Shown piece after piece: positions 11,086 through 20,660 of a DNA stretch of 64,000 bases. This DNA comes from Pseudoips prasinana (taxonomy: Eukaryota; Arthropoda; Insecta; Lepidoptera; Nolidae). The position numbers were made by a program, and so were the translations under genes. The number at the start of each line of letters is the position of its first letter. The first letter of the stretch is position 1. Location of the stretch: contig OX621252.1 in the NCBI GenBank assembly GCA_951640165.1, positions 23,395,934-23,459,933 of the forward strand. Direction: 5' to 3'. The notes below the pieces were generated by a model. The model was not told the origin of the DNA and did no database searches. It saw only the letters and a list, made by a program, of their open reading frames with translations.

Positions 11086-11908
11086 GCTGTTTTAGCTAAA
11101 TTGTTTATATAGATTGGTCGTATACATTTCTTAATTATTCATAAAAAAATCGTCAACTTTGACTGTGAACTGTGTGTAAAATCCCTACTGAGTTATATCG
11201 CTATCACCTAGCACTGCCGATACAGCCCCCTTCTCCCTCACCATTACGGAAGGAAGGAAATAAACCATCAACAGTGATTCCATCAAGAGTTGTAGGCAAT
11301 TTACTGCATCAAAAATAACATGAAGAAGACGTCTAAAAGAGTTAGGAGTTTCAAATTGACAGTAATTCAGTGTGAGTCTTATCAACACTATATGTCTTCT
11401 ATGAATACGAATGTAAGACAAAACGACTTAAACAAAACCTAGAAACCTATCTACATCTAGAACAGTGCGGTCGTACATGCAGCCCCATAAAATCTAGCCA
11501 GACATTCATCCCGGGCCCCGTCTCCTGTCGTAAACTTAAAATAAGCCATAAAATATTGTCTGACTATTTAAATTTATCTATAGCACTACGAGGTTAAATT
11601 GGAACTACGTCTGCATTACATGGGAAAGTTGAGGTATTGGGTTATGAGGAAATAGAAGGAAGATAATTGATTTAGTTGTGGGATAGGACGGTTAGATGGG
11701 TGACTGACATTTTCAAAGCAAAAAACTTGCAAACTATTTATAAATAGATGTAGGTACACCTGTTTCAGAGTTTTTTCAAAATTTCACCCCGCAGGAGGGC
11801 AATGGGTGTTGAAAGTTTAAACATCTGTAAAGTCTGTCAATTTTAAAGTTAGTAGCATTTATTAAGAACTAAGATCTGACTTCTGCTTAAAAATAATCAT
11901 TAGTAACA
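11086..11908. other. Unassigned sequence
   Basis: No recognised feature; short open frames only. Confidence 0.4.
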
Positions 11909-12345
11909 TAGATAGATAGATAGATAAACTCTTTAAGGTACACCAAAGTATTACAAAATAAAAATAAAAACAATTTAAACCTTAAATAAAAGTATACAAT
12001 GGGCGGTCTTATCACTAAATGTGATCTCTTTCAGACAACCAAAGTAAAGATCGGAGAATGGAGTTATTGAGAGGGGCAGTTGTCGGTGTACAGATACATG
12101 ACAAATAGTACCTATGGTTACACATAATGAAAAATAAAAATACATATAATAAATACAAATAATATATTATGTTCCTAATTGTGTTGTGAGTCTTGTAGTG
12201 ACAGATAGTGATTCTTGACAAGTCTTTGGAACTCTTGCAGACTTTGTGCACGTCTCACTATTAAAGGCAGTGCATTCCACAATCGAACACTTTGTAAGGA
12301 AAAAGATTTGTCGAGAAAATTAGTAGAATGCGCTTGCATTTTAAA
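11909..12345 (-). mobile_element. 5'-truncated copy of the Daphne-like LINE (3' UTR and ORF2 C-terminus)
   Basis: Read in reverse, this follows the 3' end of the 2.2-6.7 kb element closely: the C-terminal codons, 'GGAACATAATATATTAT' just after the stop, 'GACAACTGCCCCTCTCAATA', 'AGAGATCACATTTAGTGATA' and a (TATC)n tail. It is truncated at about position 6250 of the long copy. It belongs to the same subfamily, so that family has inserted at least twice here. Confidence 0.85.
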
Positions 12346-12614
12346 CAAACTTAAATTACCTACTTAAAATACTTCTACTTAATATTCACTTATATTAAAA
12401 ATTAAACAAATTACATGCAATTATATAATATAAGTATATATATAAATAGGTATGTTAAAATAGCTAATAAGAACAGCTATTACAGTGTGTAATAAGAACT
12501 GAAAATTTGCATAAGATCTTTGGAATCATTCTATTAATGAGGTAGGTAGAATCCACGCGGATGAACTTACGAGATAAGTAAAACTAGGATAAACTGTTAA
12601 CCAAATTGATAAAA

Positions 12615-12850
12615 CAAAATGCTTGCCTTTTATGACGCAGGTCGTGGGTTTGATTCCCTCCCAGGACAGATATTTGTGTGCATGAACATGTCTGTTTGTC
12701 CTAAGTCTGGGTATAATTATCTATACCTATGTATTTACAAAAGAAAAGTAGTATATGTAGTATATCAGTTATCTGGTTTCCATAGTACAAGCTCTGCTTA
12801 GTTTGGGATCAGGTGGCCGTGTGTGAATAATGTCCCTGGATATTTATATT
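12615..12850 (+). mobile_element. tRNA-derived SINE (family A)
   Basis: The box-B region 'CGTGGGTTTGATTCCCTCCC' is followed by 'GGACAGATATTTGTGTGCAT', 'GAACATGTCTGTTTGTCC', 'GTATTTACAAAAG', 'TCTGGTTTCCATAGTACAAG' and 'TTTGGGATCAGGTGGCCGTG'. The box A side is eroded. This is the commonest SINE in the window. Confidence 0.85.
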
Positions 12851-12988
12851 CATGTCGTTTACAGTCCGCCTAAAAGTCTTTCACTGCTTCACCAGACTAT
12901 AAAGGCAAGTGACAACTGTCTAGCAAATAAAACTACAAATTAAGCAACCTGCGCCAGAGAGTGTCTCTTGGGGGTTCATAATAACAAC

Positions 12989-13145
12989 TGTATAATAATA
13001 ATAATAATCATTTATTTTCTCCACACTTTCATAACTTATGTCTAACAACTTAACGTACATTATCTTTAATTAGTAGGGAGCTGGTGTCCGAAGTAGGCGT
13101 GAACCTGTATTACGGATCACCAGGTCCTTCCCCGCAGTAAAATCA
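12989..13145 (-). mobile_element. Probable LINE 3' end with (AAT)n tail
   Basis: A run of AAT units and 'CATTTATTTTCT' opens the block. 'TATTACGGATCACCAGG' follows. The layout is that of a reverse-strand LINE 3' UTR. No coding part is recognisable. Confidence 0.35.
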
Positions 13146-13303
13146 CAACACATTCCACATTTTTATAAAGTATTAAACTAAAAGGAATATGAACCTTTTA
13201 TTTGGCAACGTAAAGGATAAGAAAAATAAATATAATTTAAAGCTAAGAACAAACATTTTAATACAGTTTGTGTCATGTCGGATAATTTTTATGTGTGTGA
13301 ATG

Positions 13304-13372
13304 AGCTTCCATTCAAACAGATTAATACTATAATACATACTATTATAGTATTAATCTGTTTGAATGGAAGCT
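13304..13372. repeat. Perfect 32-bp-arm palindrome with 5-nt loop
   Basis: The arms begin 'AGCTTCCATTCAAACAG' and pair without a mismatch over 32 bp around a CATAC loop. I see no terminal target duplication and no second copy in the window. It would form a very stable hairpin as RNA or single-stranded DNA. Confidence 0.9.
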
Positions 13373-13674
13373 TGGGATGTATGTTTACTACCCCCACAGT
13401 TATCACTGGACTGTACGTAGTTTATGGCTCTGCCTTGCGGTTTCACAGATCAAAGTTTATGGGAAATTGCGAATTATCCAACCGTGTCCAATATACATGA
13501 AGTTTATTACTTTATAGAGCTTTTAGCCAAATTGAGATCATTGTATTAGTTTAGTCTTGAAGGGTTGTTTGTATAAATAAAGAAAGGAGAAGGAAAGTTA
13601 TATTTTTATTTTAAAATCGTGCATAGGAAATTAACACAGTGGTTAACGTTTATTGATATATTTATTTATAAGAC

Positions 13675-13866
13675 AATGCCCGCATTAGGGAAATGAATCG
13701 CTGTGTCGCGGTGTACTATACAAACATATAATAGACGGATACAAATAATATCCAGACTCAGAACAACTATTTATGGGTCACACAAATAGTTGTCCGGCGC
13801 GGGACTCGAAGCCGCGACAGGAAGCGGCGAGGCGACTGTCTAAGCCGCTGCGCTACACGTGCAGTC
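13675..13866 (-). mobile_element. tRNA-derived SINE (family B)
   Basis: It has the same reverse-strand order as 10,880-11,085: tail 'GCCCGCATTAGGG', 'CGCTGTGTCGCGGTGTAC', 'ATATAATAGACGGATACAAA', 'TATTTATGGGTCACACAAAT' and a tRNA-like head ending 'CTACACGTGCAGTC'. Confidence 0.8.
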
Positions 13867-14034
13867 GCCTTCACAGTATCTCCCTTCCAAGTACGAAAAA
13901 TGCCTCTATCTCAGCTTGCAATACATTTCTGAAGTGCTGGTCTTCCGATAGTCGTCAAGTCAAGGACAGTTAAAATCAAAAAGTCTAAACTATTCTTTTT
14001 TTTTTCATATATAATTGATATTCTTTTCTTTTTT

Positions 14035-14220
14035 TAATATCTTGGGACAACTAACCCGATGCCGTCTGATCCCAAAGTAGGCTGAGCCTGTATGTACTAT
14101 GGTAACCAGACAATTTATAAAAATAATTATATGTTTCTAAATACATACGTATTATAAAGAAATTACACCCATACACAGAACAAACAATCGTGTTCATCAC
14201 ACAAAATAATTCCTTTCCAA
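14035..14220 (-). mobile_element. tRNA-derived SINE (family A), head missing
   Basis: The reverse-strand body shows 'AATATCTTGGGACAACTAAC', 'GTCTGATCCCAAAGTAGGC', 'ACTATGGTAACCAGAC' and 'ATTACACCCATACACAGAAC'. It stops before the tRNA box-B region. Confidence 0.65.
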
Positions 14221-14704
14221 CAAGGTAAGACTTACACGACGTGCATTCGGCTCATCATGACCTATAAAAGTCTGGTGTTCGCACACGCCGCTTTAAATTT
14301 CTATATCCAGTCCAAATGCTTGGTGCACAATACAAACTTTTACGCTGACTTCCAATTACCTACCATGAAGCATTGGATGAAGCAAGCCTCTAAACGCTTT
14401 TATGACACACACATATATCGATACCCTGGCGGTCGCGGCATTCAAATACACTCTTACATCCTACCTGTCCCATGAACTTCCTAGATGTGCCAAACGATGA
14501 GATCACGTTGTGATGTTTAGAAACTCGTGACACTGTATACAAACATACATATCGTGCCCCGCTAAGAGCGGTTTGCATGATATGTAGTTGTATATGAAAG
14601 CATTGACTGCACGCATCGCGCAGCTAGTGGTTATGGTTCAAAACACAAACTCGCCTTGTGTCTGCCTCGGCCTTTGGGATTCGATCGTCGAACGGGACAT
14701 AACG

Positions 14705-14915
14705 CTGTGTGGTGTCGGCGTAGAATATTATCACCCCATCTCATCCCGTGCGGGCGTAGTAATCGTTCTGAGGGAATACTTACAAGACAACGGGCAGCAG
14801 CGTTTGAACACAGCGTTTGATCAGCGTGAACTATGACAATCAAACTGCGATGCAACCCGTCTGCCAAGCGTGGCGATTATGGCATATCCCCTGATTCTTT
14901 TGGGACGCTACTCAC
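14705..14915 (+). mobile_element. SINE-like repeat (family E)
   Basis: Landmarks of the family are 'GTGTGGTG', 'ATCACCCCATCTCATCCCGT', 'GGGAATACTTAC' and 'AAGCGTGGCGATTATGGCAT'. Better copies are at 23,910, 37,655 and 49,005. The 3' end here is damaged. Confidence 0.65.
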
Positions 14916-14962
14916 ACCACTCTAATTACAACCACTACGGACGCTAATTACAACCTGGATAA

Positions 14963-15208
14963 GGGCCAGCGCAGACAGAGAGGAGCGCAGCGCAGAGGAT
15001 TTTATTAAGGCACTAGAAAATCAACTTTAAAATTATTTAAATAAAGTGCATGTATGCTTGAACATTATATGCGCGAGACTGCGCGAGCATTTTATGTCAG
15101 GTTCAAGCATATAGGTTCAAGCACTTTATTCCTATAATACTAAAGTTGATTTTCTAGTGCCTATTCTAAAATCCTCTCCGCTGCGCTCCTCTCTGTCTGC
15201 GCTGGCCC
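14963..15208. mobile_element. Harbinger-like MITE, copy 1 (TAA target duplication)
   Basis: The terminal inverted repeats start 'GGGCCAGCGCAGACAGAGAG' and run about 65 bp through 'CACTAGAAAATCAACTTTA'. The centre has 'GCGCGAGACTGCGCGAGC'. TAA flanks both ends (14960-2 and 15209-11). A 3-bp TWA duplication and GG-starting TIRs are the PIF/Harbinger hallmark. A second copy lies at 56,361-56,598. Confidence 0.82.
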
Positions 15209-15309
15209 TAAAAGTCAAGCTGTGATTGTAATTTGGCTGACATGATAATGCCGGGACATCTATCCCGACCCATTTAGGGATACATTGCTCTTTTTATTAC
15301 TTTTTTTTA

Positions 15310-15400
15310 TAAAGACCGTCTGCACTATGTTAATGAAGATCTGTATCGTAGGTACTTAAACATATAATTGACGGACACAAAGCACACCGAGACCCAGAAC
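15310..15400 (-). mobile_element. tRNA-derived SINE (family B), 3' fragment
   Basis: The fragment holds 'GTCTGCACTATG', 'ATATAATTGACGGACACAAA' and 'CCGAGACCCAGAAC', the reverse-strand tail region of family B. The head has been lost. Confidence 0.6.
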
Positions 15401-15540
15401 ACGAAGTGGCGAGACTTACTTACTTATCGTGTCGGCAGCGGTTACCCTAGTGTCAGAGTTGTTCAAGCCACCCAGTAGGCCTCCGAATGGCTTAACGACT
15501 GTTGCGTAATGGCTACAACCGGGACCGACAGCTTAACGTA

Positions 15541-15957
15541 TTAATTGCTAGAAACGTTACATTTGAACGTGCCTGATAAGTATGTGTATATGCGACGTAA
15601 GCCACAGCTGCTGCGAATGCCGCGCGCGCGCACAAACCTCCAGCAGCAGGCGCCTCTGTCGCGCGCACTTAGGACACTTAATTTGGTCGCCGAGGAAATT
15701 GACTTGTTTGGTTGCTCTTTGAGTGAATTCACAAGGACAACGTTGTATATAATTTGTTACTCATAGTCATAATAGATAGTATTAGTTGAATGTTACATTT
15801 AAGTTTAATTTTTAGTTATAGATAATTTTATTATAAATTTGTTATAAGATAATGTAAAATGTATTGTAGGTATTACATAGCCACACTATCGCATTGGGCG
15901 ATGCCTGTAATGATAGATGTAAGGTGATAAATAAATAAATAAATAAATAAATAAAAC
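15541..15957 (+). mobile_element. LINE 3' end inserted in the 5S-SINE
   Basis: A 5'-truncated LINE carries the end of its coding frame, an AT-rich 3' UTR and a (TAAA)n tail at about 15,930-15,957. The SINE sequence 'AACGT' appears on both sides of it and looks like a short target duplication, partly merged with the A-rich tail. It therefore arrived after the SINE. Confidence 0.75.
15545..15766 (+). pseudogene. C-terminus of a Jockey-superfamily LINE ORF2
   Basis: The frame ends at a TAG at 15,764 and includes 'RMPRARTNLQQQAPLSRAL', 'LNLVAEEIDLFGCSLSEF' and 'TTLYIICYS'. The 'RTN..Q.PLSRA...LN......DLF.CS..EF' pattern is what I associate with the tail of lepidopteran Jockey-like ORF2 proteins; it lies far downstream of the RT core, so no catalytic residue is present. 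The upstream truncation is the usual result of incomplete reverse transcription. Confidence 0.6.
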
Positions 15958-16095
15958 GTGCCTTCCGAAGCACGGAGACGCCCAGAAATGAAACCACTTT
16001 GGCGGTCACCCATCTATGGACTGACCGCGAGCCCCGTTGCTTAACCTCGCCGATCGCTTAAGGACCGGTGAGAGCATCTAGCTATGAGCGCCTCA

Positions 16096-16677
16096 CGAGA
16101 CGAGACGAGGCGAGACGACTGTCTTAACCACTGTGCCGCAGTTGCTATTCGTATCACTATTACAGGAGTTGTATTCACCCTTAACCAGGCTTTACTACAT
16201 AGCTTTTTCATTGTATTTGGGCCTTATTCCAAAGTAATAAGGTTGAAATTGAAGTTGTCTCGTATAGTACACAAATTGTTTAAGGGTTATAAAAGAAATG
16301 TAACTCTTTGCATGACTCAAGACAATCAAACTTAAATTTCCTAATATCGTGCTGATAATTTAATTTCCAGTTCATTTCCTTACTTAACTGTACACAATAC
16401 AGGTTAGTTAGGAAATGGCAACAATGTAGTATATTTAATAATATTAGTTGCTGATGCGTTCACAGATAGCACGACTAGCGTAACCTAATAAGTCGTGCCT
16501 ATTTGCGCGGTGAATCTATAGATGCGTGACAAAAAACGTGATTCATTTTCCATGTGTTTCTTTGAGCTTAAAAATCAAAACTATATGCATTTTATGTCAC
16601 TGAAAATACTTTCACTAAGTAAACGTAAACCACCCTTATCTAGGAATCAATATTCTGTTAAGGTTACAAGTATCCAC
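16096..16677. other. Unassigned sequence
   Basis: No recognisable gene or repeat. Confidence 0.4.
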
Positions 16678-16870
16678 CGACGTGGTCTGCTGGACAAAGG
16701 ATCTCCACAAAGGCCGGTCAAGATCATCGGTTCATCTAGTAGGGGCCCACGCTGAGACTTCCGGTTCTTGGTCGCCAATCGAGAACCTTTCTGCCCCAGC
16801 GGCCGTCGGTTCTACGAGCTATGTGCCCTACTGCCAGTCAGTTTGGAAATTCTTTGGGAAATGTCACGAA
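16678..16870 (-). mobile_element. RTE-like LINE C-terminal fragment
   Basis: On the minus strand this matches the family encoding 'W..R.VLEW', 'GRPPTRWTD' and 'WTSFG'. Landmarks on the plus strand are 'GTGGTCTGCTGGACAAAGG', 'AAGATCATCGGTTCATCTAG' and 'TTCTGCCCCAGCGGCCGTCG'. It is 5'-truncated and full of small lesions. Confidence 0.75.
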
Positions 16871-17144
16871 GGCAAGGTTCGAAGAGACTTGCCAAGACAA
16901 ATATAATGAGCCTAATCTCAACGGGTTAACTAGAACCTGTCTTTGAATATCTTCATCAACCATCCTGCTCCGTAACCATCAGCAAGTAAAATAAAAAGAC
17001 TCGTTAAGTCAATTCTAATAAGCCCGTGTTCAAATTTTCTGGTAGCCGCTTTAAAATTACCCTATCACACTTTTATTTCTTCATCATACGCCAGCACGTG
17101 TACTCTACCCTAAGTTTTGGCGGGCTGTTTATAACCCTAATAAT

Positions 17145-17392
17145 ACTTACTTACTTGTCATATGGGCAGAGTTGTTCAAGCCGCCCGGCCCATTAGACCT
17201 GCGACATGGCTTAACGACTGTTGCCTTATGGCTACAATCGTGATCGACAGCTGAACGTGTCCTGCGAAGTACGGAGACGCACAGAAATAATGCCACTTCG
17301 GCGGTCACCCATCTATGAACTGACCGCGAGCGTAGTTGCTTAACCTTGCCAATAACTTACGGATCGGTGATAGCATCTGGCATCTGCCCTAA
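17145..17392 (-). mobile_element. 5S-rRNA-derived SINE
   Basis: Complete in outline: a 'CTTACTTACTTG' end at the left, 'CAGAGTTGTTCAAGCCGCCC', 'GGCTTAACGACTGTTGCC', 'GCGAAGTACGGAGACGC', then the reverse 5S-like head 'GGCGGTCACCCATCTATGAA' and 'GCTTAACCTTGCC'. A Helitron-like element follows within 4 bp. Confidence 0.85.
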
Positions 17393-17395
17393 TAA

Positions 17396-17654
17396 TCTAT
17401 ACTAATATTATGAAGAGGTAACGTTTGTGAGTTTGTGACGTTGTAAGGTTGATGGTTCAGTAGATACCGGTAATCTCGGGATCTACTGAACCGGTTTTCA
17501 AAGTAATTTCACCAATAGAAAGCTACGTTATTTTGGTGTGTCATAGGATATTATTCATCATCATAATTTTTATTTAACCCGAAGTATTACGCGCGACAAA
17601 CGGGCAGGGACAAAAATATTTATAACGCGGAACGAAGTCCGCGGGCACTGCTAG
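17396..17654 (+). mobile_element. Helitron-like non-autonomous element (Lep1 type)
   Basis: The element starts TCTATACTAATATTATGAAG and ends 'GCGGGCACTGCTAG'. It is flanked by A on the left and T on the right, the rolling-circle transposon hallmark (5' TC, 3' CTAG, insertion between A and T). The 'actaatatta' start is shared with copies at 18,653, 29,337, 55,157 and 55,983. Confidence 0.75.
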
Positions 17655-17934
17655 TAGGTAATATATATTTGACAGCTCACCAATTAAAAGCATACTAGTC
17701 ATGCGCCCTATATGTACCTATTAATTTAAGTACATATATTATATATTATGAAAGTAATATATGTACGAAGTGATGCATGTTGTACGTTGCTCTCTGGGTA
17801 AATACACAAATTAACTAGTCATGCGATATCGGTGGAGTATGAATAACTTAATTACTTTATTAGAATCACAGACATTTTGTTTGTATTATTAGCCGTATGC
17901 TTTCCGGCCATATTGAGATATCCCATATTGAGAA

Positions 17935-17990
17935 TTTTTGCCGCCGCGCGCGCGCCCCTCACCGCGCGCACAGCCGGACTGGGACAGAGT
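17935..17990. other. CpG-rich low-complexity patch
   Basis: 'GCCGCCGCGCGCGCGCCCC' and 'CACCGCGCGCACAGCC' stand out sharply from AT-rich surroundings. No gene is attached to it that I can see. Confidence 0.5.
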
Positions 17991-18014
17991 TTTTATTCGA
18001 AACAGCGTGTCTAG

Positions 18015-18077
18015 TTATACATATAAGTCATTGGGGCCACCTCATGCCATCCCGTGGGTGTCGTAAAAGGCGACTAA
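18015..18077 (+). mobile_element. Family E repeat, central fragment
   Basis: Contains 'CATCCCGTGGGTGTCGTAAA' followed by 'AGGCGACTAAG', a phrase very common in lepidopteran retroposons. It runs directly into the large foldback that follows. Confidence 0.55.
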
Positions 18078-18331
18078 GGCGATTGGCACAATGCCTCGCA
18101 TGGTGCAGCGTGGTGCGTGAGTGCGTGTCCTAACTTTGCTTGTATCTCCGTTTGTATAGAAAACACGAACAGTCCAACACACTGAAACTGCATCCACGCG
18201 CGTTCATGCTGATGCGTGTTCTGTGAGTTGGACTGCGCGTGTTTTCTATACAAACGGAGATACTTACAAGCAACGTTAGAACACGCATTCACGCACTACG
18301 CTGCATCATGCGGAGCAGTGTGCCAATCGCC
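18078..18331. mobile_element. Large foldback element with about 108-bp arms
   Basis: The left arm begins 'GGCGATTGGCACAATGCC' and runs through 'TGCAGCGTGGTGCGTGAGTG' and 'TCTCCGTTTGTATAGAAAAC' to 'CAGTCCAACACACTG'. The right arm is its reverse complement with scattered mismatches and one 2-nt indel, ending 'TGTGCCAATCGCC'. The central loop is about 35 nt and GC-rich. No coding capacity. Confidence 0.8.
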
Positions 18332-18343
18332 GAAGAGATATTT

Positions 18344-18524
18344 CGATCTATCCGTAGAATAAAGTTCCTTCTGCATAATCGTTACTTTAGAGGCTCTCCT
18401 CTAAAGTATTGAAATAAGTAAGATTTGAAATTTGTCCAGTACAAAATTAGCTATGACATTTTACATAAATTTTCTAGCAATTTGATTAACTATATTAAGT
18501 AACTTTATTCTACGGATAAGTCGA
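18344..18524. mobile_element. MITE with 17-bp perfect TIRs
   Basis: 'ATCCGTAGAATAAAGTT' at the left matches 'AACTTTATTCTACGGAT' at the right. The outer CGA/TCG bases also pair. An internal hairpin 'ACTTTAGAG..CTCTAAAGT' is present. The right terminus recurs alone at 18,838. Confidence 0.65.
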
Positions 18525-18985
18525 TTTATTTATTTATTTGCGTAAGGAAGCTCTCCAGCTTTACAACATTTTTACAGTACGATTACACATAGCCTATTAC
18601 AGAGTTACACATCAATGTTAGGTGGACACAACCTTAATTAACTTATATCTTACTAGCTGTGCCCCGCGGTTTTACTCGCGTTAAACTTTAGAAATTATAG
18701 CCTATACATATGTTAATCCAGGGTGTCAGCTAACTCCATACCAAAGATTATTAAAATCGAACTTAAAGAAGTAACAAACATACACACTCACAAACTTTCG
18801 CCTTTATTATATTAGTGTGAGGTTAAAGCTAATTTTGTAACTTTATTCTACGGATAAGTCAATTTATTTATTTATTTAAGGAAAGACACCAGCTTCAGTA
18901 CATTTTTACAATACGATTACACTTAGCCTATTACAGAGTTCCACAACAATGTTAGATGGACACAACCTTAATTAACTTATATCTT
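18525..18985 (-). repeat. Direct duplication of a LINE-tail-like repeat, split by a Helitron
   Basis: Two related blocks, 18525-18652 and 18850-18985, each open with (ATTT)n and share 'CATTTTTACA', 'ACGATTACAC', 'AGCCTATTACAGAGTT' and 'CACAACCTTAATTAACTTAT'. Each is preceded by 'ACTTTATTCTACGGATAAGT'. The Helitron-like element lies between them. Confidence 0.7.
18653..18820 (-). mobile_element. Helitron-like non-autonomous element (Lep1 type)
   Basis: In reverse it starts TCACACTAATATAATAAAGG and ends 'CCGCGGGGCACAGCTAG', followed by T. The base before TC is C rather than the usual A. Confidence 0.7.
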
Positions 18986-19189
18986 ACTAATTAGTCTCTA
19001 AAATCTAAGATATTTAATAAGTTATTTATTGTGTCATTTTGATACACTAGAAATAGGATTACCGACTGACATACATTTCTGATTAGTTCGTGAACAATTA
19101 TGTTTAAAATAAAAATTTTAGACAGTAACAAATATCAATTTTGCTAAATTCGAAAAACACTCTTAATTGCGAAGCAATCAGCAACAGTG

Positions 19190-19410
19190 AAGTGGCTACC
19201 ATAGTTTGTGCGGTGATGGCACAGAAAATAGTGAAGTGTTACAAAAATACATCAAGCTGTGTACTACACCTGTGTACTAGCTACCACCTAACTGCAGTCG
19301 CCAAATCGCATGAAAAGCGCGGTGACTACGGCAAACACCTCCAAATGGCACCGTTATATAAAGTTTTGGTGGAGGCTTATGTCCAGCCGTGGACGATATC
19401 AGGCTGATAA
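19190..19410 (+). mobile_element. Family E repeat, decayed, with RTE-like 3' end
   Basis: Phrases 'GTGCGGTGATGGC', 'ACTGCAGTCGCCAAATCGC', 'GCGCGGTGACTACGGC' and 'GGAGGCTTATGTCCAGCCG' follow the order of the intact copies. The last part reads 'EAYVQPWTISG' then stop, the RTE C-terminus motif. Confidence 0.5.
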
Positions 19411-19424
19411 AGTAATGTAGTAAA

Positions 19425-19730
19425 TAAAAACCGTCCAAGTGCGAGTCGGACTCGCGCACGAAGGGTTCCGTACCATCTATAAAAACGAGCAAGAATTTAA
19501 CGTTTTGTTGTATGGGAGCCCCCTGTCTAACTATCACGGTTCATGAGATACAGCCTGGTGACAGACAGACATACAGCCTGGTGACAGACAGACATACAGA
19601 GAGATAGACAGACAGAGAGACAGACAGCGAAGTCTTAGTAATAGGGTCCCGTTTTACCCTAAACCTGTGCCCTAAAAAATCATGAGATGACGGTACCGTT
19701 GAATTAGATCGTGGCATTGTTTCGTTCTCC
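19425..19730 (+). repeat. Dispersed 'GGGTTCCGTA' repeat
   Basis: Contains 'CCAAGTGCGAGTCGGACTCG', 'CACGAAGGGTTCCGTACC', a CAGACAGA-rich block and 'TAGGGTCCCGTTTTACCC'. Relatives are at 20,325, 26,725 and 49,530. The class of element is not clear to me. Confidence 0.55.
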
Positions 19731-20324
19731 AGATTCATAGGGAATTTTGTTCTACCCTTATTGTTGTCGGGTTGTTTATAACACTCGGACAGTGTTAATT
19801 TAACAGCTCACTAAGCACCACCCAACCATGCAAGTGACGCGTCCAGTACTTATTAATTAAAGTACATCAATCAATTAAAAACAATGTAAGAAGTGTACGC
19901 ACGAAGCAATGCTTGTCCGTTGTTCTCTGGGTGAATACACATATATCATCAATTATGTCATATGATTCGATTATTAGTGAAGTTGAATAACTTACTAAGG
20001 ATAAATAACTATCTAAGTATGAATAAGTTTTAAAAAAACCACGGAGATATTATTATCGCTATTATAGTTTTGTTTCGTTCTGTTTTGCTTATGAGAGATT
20101 GTATATTTGGTAACTTTGTTTACGAGAAATGGGAAACCGTCGAATTACATTGCGATATATTTTCGTTCACTAGATTCTGAGGACACGATCGGAACCTGCT
20201 TGAGTTGCTCGTATGCTGACCAGAACATTTACTCTTAATGAAAATAGCGGTCTTTTGCCGTCTTTATAGAACGGACGTTCCAATATATACTCCATATAAC
20301 TGTTACTTGTCTTAGTTTTTTAGA

Positions 20325-20445
20325 CTTTTTAGTTTAAGGGTGCCAACGGAATTCTATTAATAAGCCTTTAGTGCCTGTCCGTCCGGCAATCTGACAGCGA
20401 GCTGTATCTCATGAACCGCAATATATAGACAGTTGTTATTTTCAT
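20325..20445 (+). repeat. Fragment of the 'GGGTTCCGTA' repeat
   Basis: 'GGGTGCCAACGGAATTC', 'CCTGTCCGTCCGGCAATCTG' and 'GAGCTGTATCTCATGAACCG' recall 19,425-19,730 and 49,530-49,735. Confidence 0.4.
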
Positions 20446-20510
20446 AGAGTAACAAATTTTACACTCACACCATAAAAGGGAACCGGACATAGACTACAAA
20501 TTTATATACA

Positions 20511-20655
20511 ACATTGTTTACAGGTATTAACGCGACTACCCTTTATTGTTATTTTCCCGACGTCAGTCAGCCCGTAACTACGATCGATGCAACTTGGTCG
20601 AAAAGTCTGAAAAATAACAATTAAGATTAGTCGCGTTAATACCTGTAAACAATGT
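20511..20655. mobile_element. MITE with about 28-bp TIRs
   Basis: 'ACATTGTTTACAGGTATTAA' plus 'CGCGACTA' at the left is exactly inverted at the right end. Internal 'TTGTTATTTTCCCGACGT' and 'ATGCAACTTGGTCG' recur in a half copy at 37,092-37,190. Confidence 0.75.
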
Positions 20656-20660
20656 TATAT

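Larger units (their letters stand above)
15427..16095 (-). mobile_element. 5S-rRNA-derived SINE, split by a LINE end
   Basis: Two blocks, 15427-15540 and 15956-16095, together make one reverse-strand copy. Read on the minus strand, the second block starts with the 5S-like head: 'GATCGGCGAGGTTAAGCAAC' (5S box A region), then 'CGCGGTCAGTCCATAGATGG' and 'GTGACCGCC' (box C region). The first block holds the unique 3' body 'GGTCCCGGTTGTAGCCATTA' and 'GAGTTGTTCAAGCC' in reverse. The break falls inside 'TTAACGT|GCC', a motif uninterrupted in the copy at 49,755. Confidence 0.85.
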
